Origin: Clostridiaceae bacterium
Lineage (GTDB): Bacteria; Bacillota; Clostridia; TANB77; CAG-508
Assembly (NCBI GenBank): GCA_021771025.1
Contig: JAETPW010000004.1
Span: 1-64,000 of the forward strand
Length of the DNA: 64,000 nucleotides
Direction: 5' to 3'
The position numbers were made by a program, and so were the translations under genes. This document shows positions 7,835 through 17,230 of the stretch, one piece after another (the stretch's first letter is position 1; each line of letters begins with the position of its first letter). The notes below the pieces were generated by a model that was given only the letters and a program-made list of their open reading frames with translations, had not been told where the DNA came from and searched no databases.

Positions 7835-8527
7835 GCAAAATACTGGATAACAGGAATAGAGGAATTCTTTACTAAATTAGATAAAGAGAATAAATTATTC
7901 AATCAGTCTAACAAAGCTTGGATAAGGGGAACAATGGAAAAAAATTTGGAGTATAGCCACAATGTTGGTAAAGAAAAGTTTTACAAAACAAGAGTAAAAG
8001 TACCAAGAAAAAGTGGAGTAGAAGATTTTGTTCCAATAGTTGTATCAGAAAAATATTTGCCTGAAAATTTCCGGGAAATTTTCTTCAATCAAAATATAGA
8101 GGTAGGAGGCCAATTTCATTCTTTCCGCAAAATAGAAAACAGCCCAAAACTTGAATTGTTTTTATATGCCAAAATGATTCGCATATTAGGGGAAAAATGG
8201 GATGAAACAAAAGAAAACAATCTCATCTATTTGAAAGGTTGTTTAACAAAAGATCCTATATTTAGAGAAACACCAACTGGAAGAAAAATAGCCCAGTTAT
8301 CAGTAGTCATTAATCGAAAAAGGGAAATTGATGATTATATTCCCTGTATAGTTTGGGAAGAAAAAGCTCAATTTGCATTTGAAAATTTATGTAAAAAAAG
8401 CAAAATTGAATTATATGGAAGGATACAAAGCAGAAACTATGCAAAATTATATTCAAACGAAAGGATTGAATTTAAAGATACCTATGAAATTTCAATAACG
8501 AATTTGGAATTAAGCACAATAAAATAG
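7832..8527 (+). CDS. SSB-like/OB-fold single-strand binding protein
   Basis: 231 residues with two OB-like halves. The first half contains KFYKTRVKVPRKSG and VEVGGQF-type strands. The second (about 125-231) has NLIYLKGCLTKDPIFRETPTGRKIAQLSVVINR and DYIPCIVWEEKAQFA, as in SSB/PriB-like proteins. It lies alone between decayed transposase DNA and a structured repeat, so it may belong to an accessory region. It has one in-frame CGG codon (8072-8074) that is read through without a frame change. Confidence 0.75.
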   Translation: MAKYWITGIEEFFTKLDKENKLFNQSNKAWIRGTMEKNLEYSHNVGKEKFYKTRVKVPRKSGVEDFVPIVVSEKYLPENFREIFFNQNIEVGGQFHSFRKIENSPKLELFLYAKMIRILGEKWDETKENNLIYLKGCLTKDPIFRETPTGRKIAQLSVVINRKREIDDYIPCIVWEEKAQFAFENLCKKSKIELYGRIQSRNYAKLYSNERIEFKDTYEISITNLELSTIK

Positions 8528-8537
8528 TAGAAGACGG

Positions 8538-8567
8538 AAAAAGGGAATATTTTGTATTCCTTTTTTC
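8538..8567 (+). terminator. Intrinsic terminator after the SSB-like gene
   Basis: AAAGGGAATA and TATTCCTTTT pair across TTTTG and end in a T-run. Confidence 0.75.
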
Positions 8568-8690
8568 TGTGGCTAAAAAGGATATTTGACATACGTCATA
8601 ACATTTACTAAAGCGGTCATTTTAAATACTAGACAATCAATAAACATATTTATCTATGTTACTCTAAAATTTGTATGACTGTAAATAATA

Positions 8691-8961
8691 ACAACCAGTA
8701 ACACTTCTGTTGTTACTGGTTAATGGTTTTGAGGAATAAATCCGCTCTAAACCCAAGTCATTTGTGTATTTTCCGGATAAATTTAATCCTCCATAGCAGG
8801 GTCTTTTTAAAACCCTTAAGTCCCTCACAAAGAAGTCAGTAATCGGGTTTTAAGCTTGGGCGCGGGTCTTTGGGAACTGTCAGATGTAAATTTATCCGGA
8901 AAATACACAAATGACTTGGGTTCAGAGCTAATTTAGTGTAAAAGTGTTAACCAGTATAACA
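8691..8961 (+). repeat. Large structured element (ncRNA or MITE), copy 1
   Basis: Perfect 36-bp inverted arms (8750-8785 and 8887-8922) enclose a roughly 100-nt core with conserved blocks CCTCCATAGCAGGGTC, TTAAGTCCCTCACA, CGGGTTTTAAGC and GGGAACTGTCAGA. An outer helix pairs TTACTGGTTAA with TTAACCAGTATAA. The upstream flank also forms its own 11-bp hairpin (AACCAGTAACA with TGTTACTGGTT). A second copy lies inverted at 34392-34640. Arm differences between copies are compensatory, which favours a conserved RNA fold. I do not recognise the class. Confidence 0.8.
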
Positions 8962-9112
8962 CCTTCTGCTAAAAAATATCCCAAAAACATTGCTAAAAAG
9001 ATAAAAAAACGATAAAATAAAAAGTAGAAAAAATAGTAGCTTAATAGAAAAACAGAGATGTATCCATAACAAAAAGAGAAGGAACAATATTTATCATGAA
9101 AAGGAGAAATAA

Positions 9113-10513
9113 ATGATGACGATTAATGAATTAGCAAAAATCACGAAAGGGAAAATCTCAAATGGAGAGTCAAAATCATCAATTAATTGTTATCATATCA
9201 GCCCAAAAGATTCAGCACTAAAATCTTTTTATGTTCCTATTTTCAATAAAGAAGATAGACAGGCATATATTTTAGAAGAAGTAAACAAAGGAATTTTAGG
9301 GTATATGCTATCTTCTCACTACGAAAAAAGAGAAGAAACAATCACAAAAAGTAAACAAATCAATCCTGAAATCATCATTATAGAAGTAGAAAATATTAAC
9401 AAAGCCGTCTATGAACTAGGATTAGCTATACGAAGTAAATATATCGATAAACCAATCGTAGCAGTAACAGGAAGTGTAGGAAAAAGCACCGTAACTAATA
9501 TGATAGCACAAATTCTATCAACGGAAAAAAACATTTTAGCTGATCAAAAGAATAATAACAACAATACTTGCCCACTTCTTGCATGGATGATGACCAATAT
9601 AGAAAACAAAGAAATGGCAGTACTAGAAGCAGGTATTGCTAGTAAAGGGGTGATGGAACACATTTCAGAATTAGTAAAACCTTCCATTTGTGTAATTCAC
9701 AATATTGGAAATGCCCATTTAGATGGACTAGAAAATCAAGAAACAGTACGAAACGAAAAAATGAAACTAACAAAGTTTATGCAAAACGAAAAAATAGTTT
9801 TCTTAAATGCAGATGATGCTTATCTTGCAAAAGTAAAATTACCTAGTGATTACCACATCAAAATGTATTCTAGCCAAGAAGCTAAAAACATAAACATAAA
9901 AGAAGAATGTATTCAATATACAATTCCCATTTATGGAGAAGAAACCAAAATAACACTACATACTTATGGAAAGCACCAAATCATTAATAGTATAGCAGCC
10001 ATCCGTGTAGCAGAAATGTATCGTATCCAAAAAGAAAATATAGTACAAGGTTTAGCCAATTTTCAACCCATAAAACGAAGATTTATGGTAAAAACAAGCA
10101 AAACAGGAGCAACGCTAATTGATGATACCCATAATGCCAACCCAAATTCCATGAAAGCAGGTTTACAAACGGCAAACGAAATGAAAAGCAAACGAAAAAT
10201 AGCTGTTTTAGGAGATATGTTAGAATTAGGAGAAGCAAGTGATGTTTTACACGAAGAAATAGGCGAATTTTTCTCCCAAATTCAATTTGATGAACTCTAT
10301 ACCTATGGAGAAAAAGCAAAAATCATTGCTCAAAAAGCAAGCCCGTATTTACCAAAAAATCAGGTTATCATGACAGATTCAAAAGAAGAACTAATCCAAA
10401 AATTGCAAAAAGAAACAAAAGAAGGAGACTTAATTTATGTAAAAGCAAGTGGCAAAATGAAATTTAATGATATCATAAACGCATTAACCCAAGTTGGGGA
10501 CGGGGTAATTTAG
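9113..10513 (+). CDS. murF: UDP-N-acetylmuramoyl-tripeptide--D-alanyl-D-alanine ligase
   Basis: 466 residues with the Mur ligase layout: an N-terminal UDP-binding domain (about 1-105), then the ATP-binding P-loop GSVGKSTVT (about 119-127), and NNNNTCPLLAW, EAGI, HNIGNAHLDGL and DDTHNANPNSM motifs in the expected order. The C-terminal domain begins near KRKIAVLGDMLELGE. It adds D-Ala-D-Ala to the UDP-MurNAc-tripeptide in the cytosol, the last soluble step of peptidoglycan precursor synthesis. AAGGAG lies 7 nt from the ATG. It stands alone, not in a dcw cluster. Confidence 0.93.
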   Translation: MMTINELAKITKGKISNGESKSSINCYHISPKDSALKSFYVPIFNKEDRQAYILEEVNKGILGYMLSSHYEKREETITKSKQINPEIIIIEVENINKAVYELGLAIRSKYIDKPIVAVTGSVGKSTVTNMIAQILSTEKNILADQKNNNNNTCPLLAWMMTNIENKEMAVLEAGIASKGVMEHISELVKPSICVIHNIGNAHLDGLENQETVRNEKMKLTKFMQNEKIVFLNADDAYLAKVKLPSDYHIKMYSSQEAKNINIKEECIQYTIPIYGEETKITLHTYGKHQIINSIAAIRVAEMYRIQKENIVQGLANFQPIKRRFMVKTSKTGATLIDDTHNANPNSMKAGLQTANEMKSKRKIAVLGDMLELGEASDVLHEEIGEFFSQIQFDELYTYGEKAKIIAQKASPYLPKNQVIMTDSKEELIQKLQKETKEGDLIYVKASGKMKFNDIINALTQVGDGVI

Positions 10514-10640
10514 GGCAATTTTACCCAATTTTGGGACAGGGATATTTGCTTCAATAGAACAGAACATTTGCGATAAAAATTTTCCTAATGTACTCATTCA
10601 TTGATTAGAAAAATGCCGCAAACAGAAACGTCCCCAAAAG
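10500..10640. repeat. Family B dispersed repeats (GGGACG-type) between convergent genes
   Basis: GGGGACGGGGTAA at the murF 3' end, TTTTGGGACAGGGATA further on, and AAACAGAAACGTCCCCAAAA near 10620 are fragments of the second GGGACG repeat family, which also occurs near 23540, 27830, 32978, 39504, 41806 and 63118. Confidence 0.6.
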
Positions 10641-10645
10641 CATAA

Positions 10646-11551
10646 TTAAAGACAACACTTAGCAGGATTTACATGAATCATAATATGCTTTACTGAGGTA
10701 AACTTACTTTCTACTCCATCATGTACCTGATGAGCTATAGCATGAGCGCAAGTCAATGTTAGCTTTCCATCAACAGCGATTTCTGCGTCAACATAAACCT
10801 TATTACCAAACATCCTCGTATGCAACACATCTAACCCCAAAACTCCCTGTTGAGCCAAAATAAACTTAGCTATTTGCTGTTCGAAATCTTCTTGGCAAGA
10901 AGTATCTAACATTTTAGCTAAAGCATCTCGACCAATATCAATAGCAGCCTTAAGTATACAAACACAAATGCAAAGACTGGCAAGTGGTTCTAGTAGGGGA
11001 AAACCTAACATAGATCCACCAATTCCAATTAAAGCCCCAACAGAAGATAAAGCATCGGAACGGTGATGCCAAGCATCTGCCATAAAAACAGAAGAATTGA
11101 TCAATTGAGCATAATGTTTAGTATAATGGAACATAGCTTCTTTTACGATAATGGAAACAATAGCAGCAACAAGAGCAAGTGTACTAGGAACAATGGTTGG
11201 AGAAGAGGTTATTCCTAGAATATTGGTTAAACCAGAATATCCAATCATACATCCTACCATAAACAAAATAGCACAAAGAAGCAAAGAAGAAGCACATTCC
11301 AAACGGTCATACCCATAAGGATGAGTCTTATCGGCTTTTTTATTTGCCATTTTTACCCCAATGATGGCGACAAAAGTGGAAAACACATCAGATAAGGAAT
11401 GAACTGCATCAGAAATCATAGCTTGAGAATGTCCTAAAAAACCAGCTAAAAATTTAAAAGTAGCTAAAACGGAATTTCCCACTAAACTAACCAAAGTCAT
11501 TCTACGAACCATTGTTGATTCACTTAACGAAGAATGTTGAATAGTAATCAT
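10646..11551 (-). CDS. Cation diffusion facilitator metal exporter, under a NiCo riboswitch
   Basis: 301 residues with about six transmembrane segments and the CDF metal-site motifs AVHSLSD (TM2) and DAWHHRSDALSS (TM5), followed by a cytoplasmic C-terminal domain (about 205-301). CDF proteins export divalent metals by proton antiport. The NiCo riboswitch directly upstream on the same strand points to Co/Ni (possibly Fe) export, as for czcD genes in other Firmicutes. SD TGGAGG precedes the ATG. Confidence 0.93.
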   Translation of the reverse strand: MITIQHSSLSESTMVRRMTLVSLVGNSVLATFKFLAGFLGHSQAMISDAVHSLSDVFSTFVAIIGVKMANKKADKTHPYGYDRLECASSLLLCAILFMVGCMIGYSGLTNILGITSSPTIVPSTLALVAAIVSIIVKEAMFHYTKHYAQLINSSVFMADAWHHRSDALSSVGALIGIGGSMLGFPLLEPLASLCICVCILKAAIDIGRDALAKMLDTSCQEDFEQQIAKFILAQQGVLGLDVLHTRMFGNKVYVDAEIAVDGKLTLTCAHAIAHQVHDGVESKFTSVKHIMIHVNPAKCCL

Positions 11552-11599
11552 TTAATCAACCTCCATTTAACGAAGATACAAGCAAAAAAGACACACCTA

Positions 11600-11703
11600 G
11601 GAAACATAGTTCTGTCCCACAGAAGTGCCTTTAGCCAACTGTTGCCTAATTTAACTTTAGGCCCGGCGCAAACTAAAATTGTTATCGCCTGTTCAGATTT
11701 CCT
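11600..11703 (-). promoter_or_regulatory. NiCo (czcD) riboswitch
   Basis: Read on the minus strand, the order of conserved blocks is CTGAACAGGC, GCGCCGGGCCTAA, TTAGGCAACAG, and finally CTGTGGGACAGAAC. This matches the four-way-junction NiCo aptamer consensus, including the GCCGGGC/GGCAACAG and TGTGGGACAG segments. It ends about 50 nt before the CDF gene start. These riboswitches turn on metal export when Co2+ or Ni2+ is bound. Confidence 0.92.
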
Positions 11704-11799
11704 TAATATATGTTATTCAAATATTGTTAATTTGGAAACAAAAAAAGAGAAAATAGTAAAAAAAGAAGGAAAAAGGCCAAAAGCAATCATAAGGCAGTA

Positions 11800-12250
11800 G
11801 AAAAAGAAATAAATTGCTTTAAATAGCATTTTACAAAGGGAAGATGGCAAGATATAATATGAATAATTTATTTAGATACTGGTTTGGCGCGATAAAAGAT
11901 TTTAGATTAATTAGATTGAGTTTTTTGAATTGATTAAATTCTGTAGTTTATTTTCATTCGTAAAAATCCCCATAAGAAAGATAAGCAAGAGAAATATTGG
12001 AAAAGAAGGTAAATGTCTGTTAAGTGAGTATAAAAGTAGTACTGTAAATAAAGAAAAACAGTTATTGGATCATGGTTTTAAGGGTACTCTACAATTGGTA
12101 TGGCGTGAATGGTAATAATGAGTAAGGAAAAATAGAAAAACGACAAAAATCTCTTGAAAAAAAGAAGGAGATAAGGTATGATAACAAAAGAAAATACAAA
12201 ATAACTACTTGGCCTAAAGCAGAATGTTAACCGATCAAGATTTTAGAAAG
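11800..12250. other. Gene-free stretch with no convincing gene
   Basis: A 61-codon frame (11930-12115) and an 8-codon frame with a good SD (12178-12204) are present, but neither has a recognisable product. They may be remnants. Confidence 0.4.
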
Positions 12251-12293
12251 GAAATCTATGTTAGTACATTATTAACATAGGCAGAAAAAGATG
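12251..12293 (+). promoter_or_regulatory. SD-hairpin-AUG leader element, copy 4
   Basis: AAAGGAAAT is followed by the mini-ORF ATG-TTA-GTA-CAT-TAT-TAA (12258-12275) inside a hairpin (CTATGTTA with TAACATAG). Then GCAGAAAAAG leads to the ATG at 12291, which has no SD of its own. Confidence 0.55.
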
Positions 12294-13868
12294 AAATCAA
12301 ACCGTTTTAAATATGTATTTGTAGCGTTTGTGATAGCCATTATGATATTTGCTATCTTTAAGTTCAGGTCAGAACAAGAAAAACAGAAAGCAGAACAAAC
12401 ACAAGTACAAACATCAACTGAACAAAAAAATACACAAATTACACTAGGAATATCTTCTTTTGACAGCATGAACCCTATTTTAAGCCAAAACAAAAATGTA
12501 CAAGATATTTCTCGTTTAATTTATGAACCACTAATTTCATTAACTTCTGATTATAAAGCAGAAGGATGTTTAGCAAAAGAATGGGCAAAACAAGGAACAA
12601 CCAGTTATTTAATCAAATTAAAAGAAACGATTAGATGGTCAGACGGAGAAAAATTCACCGCAGATGATGTGAAATTTACCATAGATAAACTAAAAGAAGG
12701 AAACTCCATTTATTCCTCTCAAGTACAAGCCATTAGTAGTATAGACATAGTAGATGATTATACCGTTAAAATTAATTTAAGCGAAGAAGTTCCCTTTTTT
12801 GAATACCAATTAACTTTTCCCATCATGTCTAGCCAATACTTTTTAGATAAAGAATTTAATCCCAATATCGTCCCTGTAGGAACAGGAATGTATAAAGTAT
12901 CCGATATTCAATCTTCCTATCTAGTATTAACGAAAAATGAATCTTGGTGGAATACAAAAGTTTCGCTGACCCTAGATAAAATAACGGTTAACTTATATTC
13001 ATCTATAGGAGAAATGTACAATACGTTTAAAATGGGAAACTTAGATATGATTGCCACCCAAAATAGTAATTTACAAGACTATATAGGAGTAATTGGTTAT
13101 GCTGCTAAAGAAATGAAAGGAAGGGAACATGACTTTTTAGCCTTCAACACACAAAATTACTTTTTAAGTAAAACAGAAGTAAGAAAAGCAATTAGTTATT
13201 CTGTGGATAAAGCCAATCTAATTTCTAGCATTTTCAACAACCGTTATGAAATATCCAGTTTTCCCCTAGACTATGGCTCATGGTTATACCAAGAACAAAA
13301 TGCAAGTTTAGGCTATAACCCCGAACAAGCCAAACAGATCTTAACAGAAAATGGATGGACATTTCGTAACCAATATTGGCAAAAAACAGAAAACTACAAA
13401 ACCCAAAAATTAACCCTAAATTTATTAGTCAAAGCAAGTGACAGCACTCGAGTAGCCGTTGCCCAAAACATAAAAGCTCAATTAGATGCACAAGGTATTT
13501 ATATTAATATCATTCAAGCAAGTAATGAGCAATACAATACATTTCTAACCAATAAAAATTATGATATAGCTTTATGCAGTATGAACCTTTCCATAAGCCC
13601 TAACTTAACCACATTTTTTGGCAATAACAATTTAGCCAATTATCAAACCGAAGAAACAACTAACCTAATGAACGAAATCAAAAACACAACTGACGAAACC
13701 ATCATGAAAAACGATGTCAAACGTTTAGGAGAAATCTATAAAAATGAAGCACCATACCTAAGTTTATATAACAACAAATTTATCGTAGCCTACAGTACAG
13801 GATTAGTAGGAGAAGTTACTCCTAACTGGTATAATTTATTTTATCATATTGAAGGTTGGTACAAGTAA
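12291..13868 (+). CDS. ABC transporter substrate-binding protein, family 5 (peptide/nickel type)
   Basis: 525 residues. An N-terminal hydrophobic segment (about 7-23) without a lipobox cysteine suggests a membrane-anchored extracytoplasmic protein. The SBP_bac_5 fold shows SFDSMNPILSQ, IYEPLIS, LKETIRWSDGEKFTADDVKFT (about 117-137) and VRKAISYSVDKANLI (about 301-315). No permease or ATPase genes are adjacent, so it is an orphan receptor or works with a transporter elsewhere. Ligand unknown; oligopeptides are usual for the family. Confidence 0.87.
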   Translation: MKSNRFKYVFVAFVIAIMIFAIFKFRSEQEKQKAEQTQVQTSTEQKNTQITLGISSFDSMNPILSQNKNVQDISRLIYEPLISLTSDYKAEGCLAKEWAKQGTTSYLIKLKETIRWSDGEKFTADDVKFTIDKLKEGNSIYSSQVQAISSIDIVDDYTVKINLSEEVPFFEYQLTFPIMSSQYFLDKEFNPNIVPVGTGMYKVSDIQSSYLVLTKNESWWNTKVSLTLDKITVNLYSSIGEMYNTFKMGNLDMIATQNSNLQDYIGVIGYAAKEMKGREHDFLAFNTQNYFLSKTEVRKAISYSVDKANLISSIFNNRYEISSFPLDYGSWLYQEQNASLGYNPEQAKQILTENGWTFRNQYWQKTENYKTQKLTLNLLVKASDSTRVAVAQNIKAQLDAQGIYINIIQASNEQYNTFLTNKNYDIALCSMNLSISPNLTTFFGNNNLANYQTEETTNLMNEIKNTTDETIMKNDVKRLGEIYKNEAPYLSLYNNKFIVAYSTGLVGEVTPNWYNLFYHIEGWYK

Positions 13869-13878
13869 GCAGGTAGGT

Positions 13879-13928
13879 AGGGAAATTAAGGGGACGCCCT
13901 TTTCTTCCCTAGGAAAAATTTCCCTAGC
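13879..13928. repeat. Family A repeat, half copy upstream of recA
   Basis: TAGGGAAATTAAGGGGACGCCC followed by TTCTTCCCTAGG and TTTCCCTAG: the GGGGACGCCC core with the TTCCCTA tails but without the second long arm. It separates the solute-binding gene from the recA promoter. Confidence 0.75.
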
Positions 13929-13948
13929 AAAAAAATTTAAAAAACAGT

Positions 13949-13976
13949 TGACAAAACAAAAATTTGGTGTATAATA
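13949..13976 (+). promoter_or_regulatory. recA promoter (sigma-A type)
   Basis: TTGACA (13949-13954) and TATAAT (13971-13976) with a 16-nt spacer, about 49 bp before the recA start. I see no good LexA site (AAC-N4-GTT) overlapping it. Confidence 0.8.
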
Positions 13977-14024
13977 AGAATATCAAACAAAGTTTTGGAC
14001 AAAAAATAAGGAGGAAAAATAATC

Positions 14025-15071
14025 ATGGGAGAAAATTTAGAAAAGAAAAAAGCCTTAGAAGCAGCAATGGGGCAAATTGAAAAACAATATGGTAAAGGAT
14101 CTGTCATGAAATTAGGCGAATTCAAAGCCATGGAAATAGAAGGAATACCTACAGGAGCACTAAGCCTAGATATAGCCTTAGGCATTGGTGGAGTACCAAG
14201 AGGAAGAATCATCGAAATTTATGGACCAGAATCTTCAGGAAAAACAACACTTGCCTTGCACATCATAGCAGAAGCACAAAAAATGGGAGGAGAAGCAGCA
14301 TTTATTGATGCAGAACATGCTTTAGATCCAGTCTATTCCAAAAAATTAGGAGTAGATATTGACAACTTAATTGTCTCCCAACCAGATACAGGAGAACAAG
14401 CCCTTGAGATAACTGAAAGTCTAATCCGTAGTGGTGCATTAGATGTTATCGTAGTAGACTCTGTAGCAGCACTAGTTCCTAAAGCAGAAATTGATGGCGA
14501 TATGGGAGATTCCCACATGGGATTACAAGCTAGATTAATGTCACAAGCTTTACGAAAATTAGCAGGAGCAATTAATAAATCCAAAACAGTATTAATTTTC
14601 ATCAACCAATTACGTGAAAAAATTGGCGTGATGTTTGGAAATCCAGAAACAACAACTGGTGGTAGAGCATTAAAATTCTACGCATCAGTTCGTTTAGATA
14701 TCCGTAAAATAGAAAACATTAAACAAGATGGAGAAATGAAAGGAAGCCGTGTAAGAGTAAAAGTCGTAAAAAACAAAGTAGCACCACCATTTAGAGAGGC
14801 TGAATTTGATATCGTCTATGGAGAAGGAATTTCAAAAGAAGGAAATATACTAGACATGGCAGTTAATTTAGACGTAGTAGAAAAAAGCGGATCTTGGTTC
14901 AGTTATAATGGAGAACGAATTGGACAAGGAAGAGAAAATGTAAAAAAATTCTTAAAAGAAAATCCAGACATCTTAGAAGACGTAGAGAAAAAGGTAAGAG
15001 ATAATTTTGCTAAAGCTTTTGAAGAAAGCTTAGGAGAAGAATTGCCTGATACAAATGATGAAGAAGAATAA
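14025..15071 (+). CDS. recA: Recombinase RecA
   Basis: 348 residues, the usual length. Walker [10 protein letters not shown] is at about 67-75; the signature [13 protein letters not shown] is at about 216-228; Walker [11 protein letters not shown] follows the expected spacing; the C-terminal tail is acidic. RecA forms filaments on single-stranded DNA, drives strand exchange and triggers LexA self-cleavage. SD AAGGAGG lies before the ATG. recX follows after a 230-bp gap with its own promoter. Confidence 0.98.
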   Translation: MGENLEKKKALEAAMGQIEKQYGKGSVMKLGEFKAMEIEGIPTGALSLDIALGIGGVPRGRIIEIYGPESSGKTTLALHIIAEAQKMGGEAAFIDAEHALDPVYSKKLGVDIDNLIVSQPDTGEQALEITESLIRSGALDVIVVDSVAALVPKAEIDGDMGDSHMGLQARLMSQALRKLAGAINKSKTVLIFINQLREKIGVMFGNPETTTGGRALKFYASVRLDIRKIENIKQDGEMKGSRVRVKVVKNKVAPPFREAEFDIVYGEGISKEGNILDMAVNLDVVEKSGSWFSYNGERIGQGRENVKKFLKENPDILEDVEKKVRDNFAKAFEESLGEELPDTNDEEE

Positions 15072-15302
15072 AAAAGAAAATGGGGGTTAACATAGGTTGA
15101 TTCCTGTTTTTTATTAACATATTATAAAATGGATGAGCAATAAAAGTTCTTTCGATTTTTATTGTTTATGGGAAGAACTATCGAACTCTAATTTTAAACT
15201 AGCGGAATCCCACGAGTTAAAAAAGATTAAGTGAAATTTGGGTTGCAGACATAGTTTAACATATGATATAATCAAAAAAAAGAAAGAAAAAGGAAGAGAT
15301 AC
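15072..15302 (+). promoter_or_regulatory. recA-recX intergenic region with recX promoter
   Basis: Contains pairing segments (CAATAAA with TTTATTG; AGTTCTT with AAGAACT around 15140-15180) and a promoter-like pair TTGCAG (15243-15248) and TATAAT (15267-15272) with an 18-nt spacer. Confidence 0.5.
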
Positions 15303-15755
15303 ATGGATTTTTCAGCAATGCAAGAATTAGATAAAGCCAAAACAAAAGTACTAAAATACATTCTCTATCAAAAAAGAACAGAAGGGCAAATACGTACCAA
15401 ATTTTCAAGTACAATAGAAGAAAATTTATTAGAAGATGTCATCTGCTATTTAAAAGAAGCAGGATATATCAATGACAAAGACTATATTCAGCGTACAGTA
15501 CATAATTTTGAGCAATTAAAAAATTTGTCGCAAAAAGAATTGCGTTACAAATTAATGGCTAAAAACTTGCCAAAAGAATTAATAGAAGATTATTTCGCTG
15601 AACATAGAGAAGAATTACAAGAATACGAAGAAAAATCAGCACGAACTATTTTTGAAAAAAAATCGAAAGCAATGGAGCCAGAAGAAATTAAGTTGTATTT
15701 ACTAAAAAAAGGATATAGCAAAGAAGCAATCCAAAAAGCATGGGAGGAAGAATAA
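15303..15755 (+). CDS. recX: Regulatory protein RecX
   Basis: 150 residues of charged helical repeats with the RecX pattern: TKVLKYILYQKRTEGQIRTKF, then VICYLKEAGYINDKDYIQRTVHNF (about 46-70), LSQKELRYKLMAKNLP, and a third repeat KLYLLKKGYSKEAIQKAW at the C-terminus. RecX modulates RecA filaments. Its stop lies directly before the scpA ATG, so the two are translationally coupled. Confidence 0.9.
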   Translation: MDFSAMQELDKAKTKVLKYILYQKRTEGQIRTKFSSTIEENLLEDVICYLKEAGYINDKDYIQRTVHNFEQLKNLSQKELRYKLMAKNLPKELIEDYFAEHREELQEYEEKSARTIFEKKSKAMEPEEIKLYLLKKGYSKEAIQKAWEEE

Positions 15756-16511
15756 ATGGCAGGGATACTCACTTTAGAAACCAAAAAATATACCATTAAA
15801 ATTGAAAACTTTGAAGGTCCTCTAGATTTACTTTGTTACTTGATAGAAAAAAATAAAATGAAAATAGATGAAATTAATCTATCAGAAGTGACAGATCAAT
15901 ACATTGACTATTTAAACCAAATGGAGGAATTAAATTTAGAAATCACCAGTGAGTTTTTGGTTATGGCTTCCACTCTTCTTTACCTAAAATCCAAAAACTT
16001 ATTACCAAAACAAGACGAGGAAAGTGATGAAGTAACAGAAGAAGAATTAATTCGAAGAATCATTGAGTACAAAAAATTCAAAGACATGAGTGAGCTATTT
16101 CGTAAAAATTATCAAGAGTATGCCAAACAGTTTTTTCGCAGACCAGAGGAAATAGAACTCCCTAAACGTAAACTAGAGAAAGACTATCAACCAGATTTAA
16201 TCCCTGAATTATATCAGCAAATTGTAGAAAGAGCAAATGTTAGGTTAAATCGAAATGCGAAAAACATTGAGAAAATTGCTATTGTAGAAAATTATACAGT
16301 AGCGGGAAAAGTAAAAGAAATGTTCCGTGTTTTAGTAAAAAAGCAAAGATTTATCTTTAACCAACTTTTCTCCTTAAAACAACATAACAAACAAGAAGTA
16401 GTGACAGCGTTTAGTGGATTATTAGAATTATCTAGAAGAAGTAAAGTAGAAACAAAGCAAGAAGAACTTTTTGAGGATATTTTAGTGGAGAAAAAAAGAA
16501 AATTGGGATAA
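15756..16511 (+). CDS. scpA: Segregation and condensation protein A
   Basis: 251 residues (about the usual 240-260). The conserved start KIENFEGPLDLLCYLIEKNKM (about 10-30) is followed by the ITSEFLVMASTLLYLKSKNLLP helix (about 64-85). An acidic linker and a C-terminal winged-helix region follow. ScpA is the kleisin that bridges SMC heads with ScpB in the condensin complex. scpB is not adjacent. Confidence 0.93.
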   Translation: MAGILTLETKKYTIKIENFEGPLDLLCYLIEKNKMKIDEINLSEVTDQYIDYLNQMEELNLEITSEFLVMASTLLYLKSKNLLPKQDEESDEVTEEELIRRIIEYKKFKDMSELFRKNYQEYAKQFFRRPEEIELPKRKLEKDYQPDLIPELYQQIVERANVRLNRNAKNIEKIAIVENYTVAGKVKEMFRVLVKKQRFIFNQLFSLKQHNKQEVVTAFSGLLELSRRSKVETKQEELFEDILVEKKRKLG

Positions 16512-16557
16512 TGTTTTATGGATAAATAAATAATTTAATGAATAAGAGGAAACGAAT

Positions 16558-16935
16558 ATGGGATCATATATTGAAATTAACGATACATTACAAATAACAA
16601 AGGAACAGGGATTTCCAAAAGAATTAGATTGGAAAAAACATTTGAAAGTTCCCTATACTACAGAACAATTTAATGATAGAATATTTGAATTTAAAGACAA
16701 ACCTAGTATTAGAAATTATCAAATGCCACCAGTTAGAAATTTTTTAGTAGAAAATATTAATGGAAAATGGTTGTATTGGGGACAAGTACATATATTAGAA
16801 GTAAATCACAATTATATCAATAAAACTACATCTGGAAGGTTTAAGATTATTTATATAAATAAGCCAGAAGAAATGGAAATAGCACATAATCTTATTGATA
16901 GAAATAAAGATACATTTTTTAAACTGGAGGAATAG
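16558..16935 (+). CDS. Hypothetical protein, 125 residues
   Basis: I do not recognise the family. The protein is soluble and mixed in charge, with PPVRNFLVENINGKWLYWGQVHILEVNHNY (taken as two adjacent pieces, about residues 61-90) suggesting beta strands of a small domain. SD AGAGGAAACG precedes the ATG. It lies between scpA and the DUF2953-ytfJ pair; its codon use is more AT-rich than its neighbours, so it may be a recent arrival. Confidence 0.6.
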   Translation: MGSYIEINDTLQITKEQGFPKELDWKKHLKVPYTTEQFNDRIFEFKDKPSIRNYQMPPVRNFLVENINGKWLYWGQVHILEVNHNYINKTTSGRFKIIYINKPEEMEIAHNLIDRNKDTFFKLEE

Positions 16936-17010
16936 TATATAAATTATAATTACGTAATGGGAATCAATAGTATCGATATACATAAACAGGATAAATTTAA
17001 GATAAAACCA

Positions 17011-17045
17011 AGCATTAGTACTAATTATGGTAGTAATGCTTTTTG
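17011..17045 (+). terminator. Intrinsic terminator
   Basis: AGCATTA and TAATGCT pair around a short loop, followed by TTTTTG. The rest of 16936-17230 shows no gene. Confidence 0.65.
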
Positions 17046-17230
17046 TTAGTTTCATAAAATAACGCTTTGAGGTTATTTAAGGAGAAAGACCGCCTGAAAA
17101 ATGTTCTCTCTTATAGCTTATGTTCATGAATTTAGTCTTCTATAACGGTAAATTTTAAAAAATTTACTGGGTTTAAAGTGAAATAAAAAAGGGAAGAATA
17201 AAGATATAACTTAACTAGAAAGAAGGGATA

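Noticed and set aside
8072..8074. CGG in the SSB-like gene as a further +1 site (also 34033 and 51681)
   Set aside because: Reading +1 at these three sites meets a stop or senseless sequence quickly, while frame 0 stays sensible, so they appear to be read in frame. They are recorded as counter-examples.
11534..11800. Plus-strand frame of 88 codons overlapping the NiCo riboswitch
   Set aside because: It has no ribosome binding site or family similarity and is the complement of a well-supported riboswitch and gene start.
13949..14000. LexA box at the recA promoter
   Set aside because: CAAACAAAGTTTTG near 13985 lacks the AAC-N4-GTT spacing, so I could not support an SOS box there.
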